Shown here piece by piece: positions 56,952-64,000 of a stretch of DNA of 64,000 bases; position 1 is the first letter of the stretch; each line of letters starts with the position of its first letter. The notes below the pieces were generated by a model. It was not told the origin of the DNA. It did no database searches and was given only the letters and a program-made list of their open reading frames with translations. The DNA is from Ignavibacteriaceae bacterium (lineage in GTDB: Bacteria; Bacteroidota; Ignavibacteria; Ignavibacteriales; Ignavibacteriaceae): positions 1 through 64,000 of the forward strand of contig WBUK01000011.1 in the NCBI GenBank assembly GCA_008933765.1, read 5' to 3'. A program made the position numbers and the translations under genes.

Positions 56952-58141
56952 GCAGAGAAACCGGAAAAACCAATAATAAGCCTTTGTATCAATCCTTCGC
57001 TGACTATTATAATATCGGCACAATTGACGAAGCAATGTTTTATGCCATCGAAAACGCAATTTCGGACTATTTTGGCAGAGTTAATGCTAACTATCCTACT
57101 TATTTCACAAAATGTGGGTTCACCGACGAAGAGGCATTCCTGATGCATTTCAGTGAAGAGTTTTGGAAACAAAAATTAGAAACCGGTGGTGGTTTTATGT
57201 TTCTTAGCCAACTTGATAATGATGAGGCGGTAAAATCTAATCTGCGCCGGTTTGTAAAACAATTTTACAATTCCCGCTGCACTGAACAGGATGTAAAAAG
57301 TGCGAAGGAAGTTTTGGACACAATCATCGCTAAATTGCATTCGCTCAAATTGATAGATGTTTATAAAGTTGGAGAAAGAAAAAAAGACCGGAGATTTTCT
57401 AAGAAAGTGGATTTGGTATTTGAAGATATAGTTAAGCAAATGACCTCTCAGTTTCAAAATGATGAAAAAAAATACTCTTCCCTTTATAAAGTTATTGAAT
57501 ATCTTAATGACTACGGCACTGTACCTTATTACGATTTAGTAAACGAGATCAGAAGTTTTTTTATTGCATACACAACAGGAAGAATTGAAGAACAACAAGC
57601 CGAAAGGCAACACATCACACCGGAAGGGGATGAAGAGACGCCCGAAGCATCAGGAATTGATGATATAGAATATTACAACCCTGAATATCAGGAAGATTTT
57701 GAAGACTCTCCGGAAAATCCTGAAATTACCCGCTCTTATCTCAGTGAGATCGTTTCGCGTGATTTGCGTTCGACTGTCACTTTGTTTTCAGACAAAAATG
57801 AATTATTAAACGAATTGCAATATAACCGGATAGAATGCCTCCCTCGAACAAGAAAATTGGTTGAATTGATCCTTAAAAAAGTGGAAATAACCGATTTGAA
57901 TATCTTCATGCTCTGTTGGCTGATTAAAGGGAAATTGGAAGGTCCTATCCCTAATAATGTGCTGGAAACACTTTGCCGGATTACGGGGAAGGGCAAATCC
58001 ACTGTTTACGAAAGGTATAAAAAATTTCAATTGAATTTATCCGAATTGAAATCGGACGATAATTTAAGTTTTAATGAAGATGACTTCATATCTGCAATAC
58101 TACAGATACATCAGGTTTACGAAAGGAAATACGCACTATGA
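56948..58141 (+). CDS. Sigma-70-like (ECF-type) transcription factor
   Basis: A 397-residue protein. Residues about 28-112 resemble sigma region 2 of ECF factors: a helical stretch AIENAISDYF, then GFTDEEAFLMHFSEEFWKQKL, the acidic helix where ECF factors have the DAEDLVQEVF motif, and NLRRFVKQFYNSR. The middle (about 113-260) is an extended helical linker ending in an acidic stretch. Residues 298-362 (LPRTRKLVELIL ... LCRITGKGKSTVYERYKKF) form a region-4-like helix-turn-helix. This is longer than ordinary ECF factors (about 180-200 residues). It overlaps both neighbours by ATGA. It should be the transcriptional output of the cassette (inference). Confidence 0.55.
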   Translation: MSRETGKTNNKPLYQSFADYYNIGTIDEAMFYAIENAISDYFGRVNANYPTYFTKCGFTDEEAFLMHFSEEFWKQKLETGGGFMFLSQLDNDEAVKSNLRRFVKQFYNSRCTEQDVKSAKEVLDTIIAKLHSLKLIDVYKVGERKKDRRFSKKVDLVFEDIVKQMTSQFQNDEKKYSSLYKVIEYLNDYGTVPYYDLVNEIRSFFIAYTTGRIEEQQAERQHITPEGDEETPEASGIDDIEYYNPEYQEDFEDSPENPEITRSYLSEIVSRDLRSTVTLFSDKNELLNELQYNRIECLPRTRKLVELILKKVEITDLNIFMLCWLIKGKLEGPIPNNVLETLCRITGKGKSTVYERYKKFQLNLSELKSDDNLSFNEDDFISAILQIHQVYERKYAL

Positions 58142-59544
58142 ATCCGTTTTTTAACGAAACAGATTTAAGAACTCTGCCCGCTGAATTGATTCAAAAATAT
58201 AACCGGGGAGAGTGCAGCGTCAGCGAAAAAGAATTGGTGGAAGCGCTGAAAGATCTGCCGCAAAATTTTGTGCAGTTCTTAACTGCTCCGGTTGATATCC
58301 CCGAGGCTTCCGACACTTCCGACACTTCCGGATACTCCGATACCCGTAACACTTCCGACACTTCCCCATCTTCCGATGCCCATAACACCTCCGAGGCTTC
58401 TGACAAACCGGAGAGTGAAGAGAAATCAAAAGCAAGAACTGAACTCTTCAGGAAACTTGCTGAACAGGCGGTAAAAGAAGGCAAAACCGGAAGTGTACCC
58501 CCTGAGGATGAGTTCACGGAACCCACCATGGGGCAGATTTGGTCGGTCAGAACCGATTTGGGGAAAGATGCCAATATAGGCGTCGATGTGCTGCCACTGG
58601 TTAGCTCCCCTTATATTTTTCTGCTGACTAACCCTGTAAGCCTTTCGGATACTTCCGGTGAAACCGGTTTGCGGCTTCACAAAGAAGATCGCTTTGTTGA
58701 ATTTTTACCCGTTTCCCTGAGCACCGAATACTCCGACCGCCATGATTTTATCGTACCGGCAAACAACGATATTCTTGGTGTTGAGTTCATGGTGGAAACC
58801 CAGCTTTTGGGCAGTTGCTTAGTTTCCGACCTGGCTGAGTGCTTCGGAGAACTCCCGGAAGAGGAAGAGGAAAAAGTGCTGAACCTGCACTTCTTCACTC
58901 ACGGAATGGAGTATGACGAAGAACTGCTGGCTAAAACAAAAACCGGGCGCGAAAATGAGGAGAAAAACTTCTTCATCCGCGATTTTAAAGAGATCGAATT
59001 CCGGAACCTCAGGATGATAGAAGAACCGGTAAGAGCGCTTGAAAATATCATCGAATTTTCGGAAGTAGTTACAATTCCCCGTGAAGGTTACGCGCTTGCG
59101 GCTGCAGACCGTAATACTAATATTGGCGGGTTAGTGCCGAAAACCACGCGAATCCTGTTTGAAAATGATAACCTTTCCGTTAAAATTAACTCGTACGAAA
59201 ATTTGGGTTACTATTTCAACATAAACATAGCATCTGAGTTGCTGGCAACTAAATCTTCGGCTGATAAATCGACGGCAACTGAATCGTTAACTTCAAAGCC
59301 GCCGGTGTCCGAATCGTTGCCGTCTGAACAGCTGCCGCCTGAACCCCACAGCGGGAAATTTTCTTTTATCTCCGAAAAAATCGACGATTCATCCGTGAAA
59401 TTGGAGCATAAAGACCTCACCCCCGACGAGTATTTCTTCCCGTTCTATTCAGAATTTACCGACGGGTTTTACCGGCTCAGCATCGTCGCCGACGGAAAAA
59501 CCCTCTGGCACGACGAATTTAAAATTTTAACGGAGAAGGAATGA
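58138..59544 (+). CDS. Putative anti-sigma with PemK/MazF-like region (CalpT-like)
   Basis: A 468-residue protein in parts. Residues 1-52 (LPAELIQKYNRGECSVSEKELVEAL) resemble the N-terminal anti-sigma motif of FecR/HC2-like proteins, but lack the HC2 zinc-binding Cys/His set. Residues 56-96 are a disordered Ser/Asp/Thr linker (about ten DTS- or ASD-type units), easily cut by a protease. Residues 128-245 (MGQIWSVRTDLG, PYIFLLTNPVSL, RFVEFLPVSL, GVEFMVETQLLGSCLVSDLAECFGEL) have the strand order of PemK/MazF-like SH3 barrels. A second disordered stretch lies at 370-405 and a C-terminal beta domain follows. The described CalpT is a MazF-like anti-sigma cut by a CRISPR protease, which fits. Confidence 0.5.
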   Translation: MNPFFNETDLRTLPAELIQKYNRGECSVSEKELVEALKDLPQNFVQFLTAPVDIPEASDTSDTSGYSDTRNTSDTSPSSDAHNTSEASDKPESEEKSKARTELFRKLAEQAVKEGKTGSVPPEDEFTEPTMGQIWSVRTDLGKDANIGVDVLPLVSSPYIFLLTNPVSLSDTSGETGLRLHKEDRFVEFLPVSLSTEYSDRHDFIVPANNDILGVEFMVETQLLGSCLVSDLAECFGELPEEEEEKVLNLHFFTHGMEYDEELLAKTKTGRENEEKNFFIRDFKEIEFRNLRMIEEPVRALENIIEFSEVVTIPREGYALAAADRNTNIGGLVPKTTRILFENDNLSVKINSYENLGYYFNINIASELLATKSSADKSTATESLTSKPPVSESLPSEQLPPEPHSGKFSFISEKIDDSSVKLEHKDLTPDEYFFPFYSEFTDGFYRLSIVADGKTLWHDEFKILTEKE

Positions 59545-60875
59545 GTACGGCGTTCGATGAAGTTCCTGATGATCTTCAGCTTGCATTAAATCAGGGCAGA
59601 GTGCTCTCTGCTGTTAAAATTGCCGTTGAACTTTTCAACGAAGCTGCAGGTATAAATAAAAACAGAATACGCACCCTGATCCGTTCTTTGGCTGAAAACC
59701 CGGAAATTAACGCCGTTTGGGATGAAGTTACCGCTGCGGAGGTAGCGAAAACTATCGACAATCAGGTTAACATGCGTGATGAAAATCATTTTATCGGCAA
59801 AGCATTTTTCCCCGTTTTTAGTGATCAGGAGAGCCGTTTGGTTCTTTTAGAAGCCCTTGATGTATTGTCACCCGAAATTGTACAGTTTAAAATTCAGGAG
59901 GAATCGAAGGGGGCTTTTTTAACACAGATAATGGGGCTTTGGCAATTCCTCAATAAACGCATAACTAAACCGGAGACCGGAAGTGCAAATGATGTAACAG
60001 TGCTTAACTGGGGGATTTCTTACCGTACTCATTCTAATCCGTTTTCAGAGGGTATTTTTGCCGGGGATAAAATGCCGGAACTTACCGGACGGTCGCTTCA
60101 CTTTGCTTCAATAGTTGCGACGGTTTCTTTAATTACGGGGCGATACATTAACCCTGAATTTGTTTTCACGGGTACCCTGAATGTTAACGGTAAAAGTGAG
60201 AAAATTGGGCACCTGATTGAAAAATCTGAATTGGTCAAGGCGGAAAGGGGAACCTCGGTGAAAATAGTGATTCCCGATATTAACTCATTTCCGAAACCTG
60301 AAAGAGATTATATCGAAAACAACCGTAATATTTTCAAGCCGGTTAAAAATCTTGAAGAGCTGATTGAAGCTGCATTTGAAATACCCGCGGATGAGGTCCT
60401 TACAATTCAGGATGAAAAGCGATATGAGATCGGGAGTACACGGCTTATCGCGGAAAATCTCGGTGTAAGGCAATTAACACTGTACCATAGGTTCGATGAT
60501 TACAAATTCAGTCATGCAGTGCACAATTTTAATGTTGTAAGGTGTAAGGTTTTTGAGCCAATAGGGTTGGAAAATAAATCGGTTTACAATGTTTATCCTT
60601 TGCAGCAAATCAATTTTCTTCCTAACCCGCGAAACGGGCTTGAAACATTGGTGGTTATTAATTTCCGGACATCTATATCGCTGACTGCAAACCTTGTCTC
60701 CAATAACCCGCAATCGCGTGATATATATGCCATAAGAATGGGGCCCAAATCTGACGAATATCAAATTTTTGCACACCCGCAGGGTAAAAGCAGAGAATAT
60801 GTCGGGAAATATTTTAACCAAGCCGATCTTGAATTAAGCGGCAACTACGGAAGTCAAAGCAATCAGGGTTATTAA
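59541..60875 (+). CDS. Lon-like (S16) Ser-Lys protease, CalpL-like
   Basis: A 444-residue protein without membrane segment. Residues about 155-280 match the Lon proteolytic domain: GRSLHFASIVATVSLITG aligns column by column with Lon GPSAG...LVS-LTG, TGTL with TGEI, and IGHLIEK with IGGLKEK. The catalytic Ser is S185 and Lys is K228, exactly 43 apart as S679/K722 in E. coli Lon. The AAA+ unfoldase is absent, so it is not a housekeeping Lon. Residues 1-150 are helical. Residues 285-444 form a beta-rich domain I cannot assign; in CalpL this place holds a SAVED sensor. It probably cleaves the neighbouring protein at 58138. Confidence 0.72.
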   Translation: MSTAFDEVPDDLQLALNQGRVLSAVKIAVELFNEAAGINKNRIRTLIRSLAENPEINAVWDEVTAAEVAKTIDNQVNMRDENHFIGKAFFPVFSDQESRLVLLEALDVLSPEIVQFKIQEESKGAFLTQIMGLWQFLNKRITKPETGSANDVTVLNWGISYRTHSNPFSEGIFAGDKMPELTGRSLHFASIVATVSLITGRYINPEFVFTGTLNVNGKSEKIGHLIEKSELVKAERGTSVKIVIPDINSFPKPERDYIENNRNIFKPVKNLEELIEAAFEIPADEVLTIQDEKRYEIGSTRLIAENLGVRQLTLYHRFDDYKFSHAVHNFNVVRCKVFEPIGLENKSVYNVYPLQQINFLPNPRNGLETLVVINFRTSISLTANLVSNNPQSRDIYAIRMGPKSDEYQIFAHPQGKSREYVGKYFNQADLELSGNYGSQSNQGY

Positions 60876-60928
60876 TAAAATCAATCTAAATTCAAAACAA
60901 ACAATACCTAAAGTCAAAGAGGTAAAAA

Positions 60929-61357
60929 ATGGATAAGAGTAATAATACAAAACCGGTGAAGTCTCTTTTCGCGGTGATTTTTGCTTTGTTTATTGCAGCC
61001 GGCACGGTTGAAACTTCATACGCACAGGCTCGGATAGGGTCCACTTCCTATGATATCATCTCAGAGTTTCGTTCTGAAGGAATAACCTGGCAAACCGCAA
61101 ATGATGGTGAAAAATACCTTGCCTGCAATTTGACCCGCGCATTTGTCTGTTATTTTTTCGATGATGATGACCGTTGCTCGCTCACTTTAGTTTTTCCCAA
61201 AAGGCAGGGTGATCTTAATTTTTATTGCCAAAAGTATAACGATGAAGCCGTAATTATTTCCGATACAAAGTGGAAACTCTATCTGAAAGAGGGAATTTTA
61301 AATATCGAGCTGATTTACACCGATGAAGGAAGTTATTTTTTCAGAATTTGGGAATAA
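60929..61357 (+). CDS. Small secreted protein, unknown
   Basis: A 142-residue protein with signal peptide (AVIFALFIAAGTVETSYA-Q, cleavage about 33) and a mature beta-rich part with three Cys (ACNL, FVCYFF, FYCQKY). The RBS is AAAGAGG 6 bp from the ATG. It lies between the protease gene and the CARF gene, codirectional, but separated from both by 50 bp or more. Its envelope location argues against a direct part in cytoplasmic CRISPR signalling. Confidence 0.7.
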   Translation: MDKSNNTKPVKSLFAVIFALFIAAGTVETSYAQARIGSTSYDIISEFRSEGITWQTANDGEKYLACNLTRAFVCYFFDDDDRCSLTLVFPKRQGDLNFYCQKYNDEAVIISDTKWKLYLKEGILNIELIYTDEGSYFFRIWE

Positions 61358-61469
61358 AACAGAGCCGTTTTTAACAGTGTGCCGCACGAAAAATCGTTGA
61401 AAATTTTTTTCTCTTCAACGGATGGGTGAAGTGTGTACATCTGTAAAATTTTTAAAACTGAGGTATCCA

Positions 61470-62894
61470 ATGCTTAGAATTGTAACAACAGTGGGCACAA
61501 GCCTACTGATGAATTATAAAAAATTCCTGGAAGAGACAAACAGTCCCGCTTTCAGCAGTTTCGCTGATTTTTTTAACAAAATCTCTTCCGGGCCCCACTC
61601 TGAATATGCAAACCACGAAGATGAGATAAATTCTCACATACCCGCACTTCTTGACTATATTAAAAATGCCGGAAGTGCCGCCTCGGCTGAAGTTAAGAGC
61701 TGCAACTTGATACTGATAAAATATCCGGATGAAGCAACCATCTGCCTTATAGCAACAGATACTGTTACATCTGCTTTTGCAGCAGAAGTGTTGCGCCAAT
61801 ATTTTAACGAAAAAGAGAACAATACCGACAGAATTAAATGTTTCTTCTCGCCCGATGATTCAAACCATGTCATCCCCGGTCTTCAGGTGGCGGATACTGA
61901 AACTTTCACTTCCGAAGGGTTGCGGAATCTGCTTAAGGCACTTTACCATCACCTTGTTGAAGGTATTGATCCGCGCTCCGGCGGCACTCGTCTGGTTAAC
62001 ATTACCGGTGGATTCAAGGGGGTTATTCCATATTTAACCATGTTTTCGCTGATAAAGGGGTTCCCGATAACTTATGTTTTTGAAAATACAAATCAGTTGA
62101 TTGAAATTCCGCCTCTCCCGTTTGGTTTCGAAGGTGCGTATGTGGAAAAATATGCTTATATGCTTTTCAACCGGAGGAAATTAGATTATGAGTCAAAGCA
62201 GGAGTTAAGATCCCTCGGCTTGATGGACGAAAAGAATGAACTTACAGCGCTCGGTTCGCTCCTTTTTGAATACGAGGTTGAATACCGCCCCACTTCCGTT
62301 AATGTTATCGGGTTGGTTATTGAATATAAATTAATGGAGTACTACACACAAAATCCTTTTCCGGATTATACATACCTCGAACGCGGCAATCTTTTTCTTG
62401 CAGGCGAGAAAATTAAAGCGCCTCCAAAGGGTGCGGAGATCGATCTTGTACTCAAAGAATCAGAAGAGGAAATCAACAATACAAACTACATAGCCGTTGA
62501 GTGTAAATCTGCAAGAATTTTCCTTTCCAAATTTGAGAAGATCAAAGAACAGTTCAAAAAGAAATTAAAATTAATGCTTAGTAATGCAACCGTGCCCGAC
62601 GAGTTTCACTTCTTTTTCTATACTTTTCCTCCTAAAAAGGGAGATATTTCCCGGGAGATTGAAATTTTCAAACACCGGGCGTACCGTACTGATGGCGGCA
62701 CAAACACAAAAACATCTCACTTTGAAGAACTTAGCCGACTGCTTACCGATTTTTTCCCCGGGAAAAAAATCCGTTTCTTCTTTGCCACATTCGAGCTTAA
62801 CCGTGTTTACGACTATGATAACCCCTACCAAAGTTTTGTTAACGAAAAATTAGTCCGGGGTGTTAATTTTGCGGAGATAGAGATTGAAAAATAA
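61470..62894 (+). CDS. CARF-domain PD-(D/E)XK nuclease (type III CRISPR ancillary effector)
   Basis: A 474-residue protein from the ATG at 61470, chosen for the CTGAGGT site and because it begins directly with MLRIVTTVGTSLL. The N-terminal CARF domain has VGTS (8-11) and NITGGFK (177-183), the ligand-binding loops of Csm6/Csx1/APE2256-type sensors of cyclic oligoadenylate. A winged-helix-like segment follows (ELRSLGLMDEKNELTALGSLL). The C-terminal PD-(D/E)XK motif is EID-x18-ECK with D325, E344 and K346, as in Card1/Can2 nucleases. It should become a DNase or RNase when cyclic oligoadenylate binds. It is followed by cas2. Confidence 0.82.
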   Translation: MLRIVTTVGTSLLMNYKKFLEETNSPAFSSFADFFNKISSGPHSEYANHEDEINSHIPALLDYIKNAGSAASAEVKSCNLILIKYPDEATICLIATDTVTSAFAAEVLRQYFNEKENNTDRIKCFFSPDDSNHVIPGLQVADTETFTSEGLRNLLKALYHHLVEGIDPRSGGTRLVNITGGFKGVIPYLTMFSLIKGFPITYVFENTNQLIEIPPLPFGFEGAYVEKYAYMLFNRRKLDYESKQELRSLGLMDEKNELTALGSLLFEYEVEYRPTSVNVIGLVIEYKLMEYYTQNPFPDYTYLERGNLFLAGEKIKAPPKGAEIDLVLKESEEEINNTNYIAVECKSARIFLSKFEKIKEQFKKKLKLMLSNATVPDEFHFFFYTFPPKKGDISREIEIFKHRAYRTDGGTNTKTSHFEELSRLLTDFFPGKKIRFFFATFELNRVYDYDNPYQSFVNEKLVRGVNFAEIEIEK

Positions 62895-62964
62895 AGCGCT
62901 TTAACAACCGGGTTCCGGTGGTTATTCATCCGGTAAAATAATTGTTTCATAAGCAAGGCGTAAA

Positions 62965-63249
62965 ATGTTCTACCTTGTTACTTACGATGTAGTAAAAGAT
63001 AAAAATCGTAAAAAAGTTTCTGATTTACTTGTTGAGTATGGTGTCAGAGTACAGTACAGTGTTTTCGAGTGTGACTTAACCGAAAAAGATCTGAAAACTA
63101 TAATCAAAAAAGCAGAACCCCTTATTGACGAGAGCACCGATTCAATTTTTTTCTATCCGTTTTGTAAAAATTGTTCAGGTAAAAGGGTTTCATTAGGTAC
63201 AACTTATTCTTTGGTCAAAATAAAAAGAGAATTTCTCGATGTAATGTAA
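62965..63249 (+). CDS. cas2: CRISPR-associated protein Cas2
   Basis: A 94-residue Cas2 with ferredoxin-like fold: MFYLVTYDVVKDKNRKKVSDLLVEYGVRVQYSVFECDLT has the first strand with the DV metal-site Asp, the GxRVQ(Y/K)S motif and C-terminal YPFCKNCSGK. It forms the spacer-acquisition complex with Cas1. The reverse transcriptase start is 5 bp after its stop, so the two are co-transcribed. Confidence 0.95.
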   Translation: MFYLVTYDVVKDKNRKKVSDLLVEYGVRVQYSVFECDLTEKDLKTIIKKAEPLIDESTDSIFFYPFCKNCSGKRVSLGTTYSLVKIKREFLDVM

Positions 63250-63253
63250 CAGT

Positions 63254-64000
63254 ATGGAAAATCTGCACGCTCTTTTCTCTGATGCTGCATTGCAGGAAGC
63301 GTGGCAAAAGGTAAGAAGTAAAGGTAAAAGCGGTGGTATCGATAATATATCCATCACTGAATTTGAAAGTGACCTCGCTAAAAATCTGAAATCTCTTCGT
63401 GCCGAGGTGATAGCGGGGAATTATGTGCCCGAACCGTACAAATTATTCTTTATTGAGAAAGAAAATAAACCGAAAAAAGAACTCCGGCCTCTCGCCTTGA
63501 TGACAATCCGCGATAAAATAACCCAGCATGTAATCGCACTTCATTATTCTCCTTTATTTGAAAAAAAGTTCATTGATACCAGTTACGCCTACCGTTCCGG
63601 TAAAGGGCATCCAAAAGCCATTGCCCGAGTTGCCGACTTCCTCAACCGTAAATTCACCTTTGTTGCAAACCTTGATATAGATAATTTTTTTGATACAATT
63701 AACCGAAAAACTCTTTTCAATGCCTGCAGCGAATGGTTCAGCCAACCGGAAATATTAAAACTTTTGGAAATGTGGGTGCTGACCGGGTTCGTCCATCACG
63801 GAAAATATATCAAATCCGAAACAGGGATTGCTCAAGGCGGCGTGCTCTCTCCTCTGCTTTCAAACATTTATCTCCACCCTTTGGATCAGATTCTGTTTGA
63901 CAATGCGATTTCAAATGTAAGATATGCCGATAACATTATCCTGTTCGGGAAATCGAAGCAAGAAGTTCTGGCGCGTAAAAAATTTGTCGCCGATTTTATC
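63254..64000 (+). CDS. CRISPR-associated reverse transcriptase, probably RT-Cas1 fusion (partial)
   Basis: An open frame of 249 codons that runs off the window, so the end is not seen. It is a group II intron-like reverse transcriptase: N-terminal GKSGGIDNISITEFE, RPLALMTIRDKITQHVIA, motif A LDIDNFFDTI (D141), the QGGVLSPLLSNIYLHPLDQ motif and the catalytic box YADN at 224-227. The usual second Asp of YADD is Asn here. Position after cas2 indicates an RT-cas1 acquisition module that could take spacers from RNA. Whether Cas1 is fused at the C-terminus cannot be seen. Confidence 0.88.
   Translation, partial: MENLHALFSDAALQEAWQKVRSKGKSGGIDNISITEFESDLAKNLKSLRAEVIAGNYVPEPYKLFFIEKENKPKKELRPLALMTIRDKITQHVIALHYSPLFEKKFIDTSYAYRSGKGHPKAIARVADFLNRKFTFVANLDIDNFFDTINRKTLFNACSEWFSQPEILKLLEMWVLTGFVHHGKYIKSETGIAQGGVLSPLLSNIYLHPLDQILFDNAISNVRYADNIILFGKSKQEVLARKKFVADFI

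Noticed and set aside
59541..60875. Calling the protease gene lon
   Set aside because: It lacks the Lon N-terminal and AAA+ domains and sits in a CRISPR context; only the proteolytic domain matches.
59541..60875. Loss of the catalytic Lys (Ile in the first position of the LKEK motif)
   Set aside because: The catalytic Lys in Lon is the second Lys of that motif, which is kept here at 228; spacing of 43 from S185 confirms it.
56502..60875. Assignment as Csx30/Csx31/RpoE of the gRAMP-TPR-CHAT (Craspase) system
   Set aside because: The protease is of the Ser-Lys Lon type, not a caspase-like TPR-CHAT, and no gRAMP is visible; the MazF-like/Lon pairing fits the Calp type better.
63254..64000. Retron or mobile group II intron reverse transcriptase
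   Set aside because: Its start is 5 bp after cas2 in the same direction and no intron boundary or retron RNA is seen upstream.

Overview
The window looks like chromosomal DNA of a member of the Ignavibacteria / Chlorobi side of the Bacteroidota. Three secreted proteins end in the type IX secretion C-terminal sorting domain (NYPNPFNP followed by a Gly-Val-Tyr-Phe segment). There is also a TonB-dependent receptor paired with a DUF4249 lipoprotein, a DUF2723 membrane protein, a GTP-type PEP carboxykinase, DUF3109 and a full-length RpoN. No phage structural gene, plasmid gene or complete insertion sequence is visible.

Layout. 1-7.3 kb: two paralogous lipoproteins with duplicated terminators, an M24 peptidase, an MlaE permease, PEP carboxykinase and a secreted thioredoxin. 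7.3-13.6 kb: a PAS-containing sigma-54 activator, a Cys-rich radical SAM protein with a good -24/-12 promoter, a His-rich NifX/NifB-like protein behind a structured leader, and cytochrome bd oxidase; TTGCAA-type motifs cluster upstream of both target units. 13.7-23.1 kb: leftward housekeeping genes (phoH, LysM protein, radC, TPR, guaA, gcvH, accC, accB, efp). 23.2-25.1 kb: an AAA ATPase/DUF4276 pair of defence type. 25.6-43.8 kb: TonB receptor/DUF4249, T9SS cargo, glycosyltransferase, DUF2723, DUF3109-rpoN, endonuclease I and peptidase U32. 43.9-49.3 kb: an AT-rich SIR2-HerA defence locus whose SIR2 gene is broken. 49.8-56.1 kb: a cupin gene with a repeat-bearing insert, tandem repeats, an MFS carrier, a T9SS phosphodiesterase, tRNA-Asn and two beta-barrel proteins.

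56.5-64 kb is the most interesting part. Four genes joined by ATGA overlaps encode an unknown 149-aa protein, a sigma-70-like protein, a protein with an anti-sigma-like N-terminus and a PemK/MazF-like region, and a Lon-like protease with Ser185 and Lys228 spaced exactly as in Lon (43 residues). They are followed in the same direction by a secreted protein, a CARF protein with a PD-(D/E)XK nuclease motif, cas2, and a reverse transcriptase that runs off the window and probably continues into cas1. This arrangement resembles the known type III CRISPR CalpL/CalpT/CalpS module (cyclic-oligoadenylate-activated Lon protease, MazF-like anti-sigma, ECF sigma). It differs in gene order, in an extra first gene and in having no C-terminal domain I can recognise as SAVED. 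My reading is a variant protease/anti-sigma/sigma signalling module attached to a type III CRISPR locus whose effector complex and array lie beyond position 64000.

Limits: all calls come from reading the sequence; no database search was run. Domain calls for the 56.5-60.9 kb proteins rest on motif and pattern similarity and need profile or structure searches.
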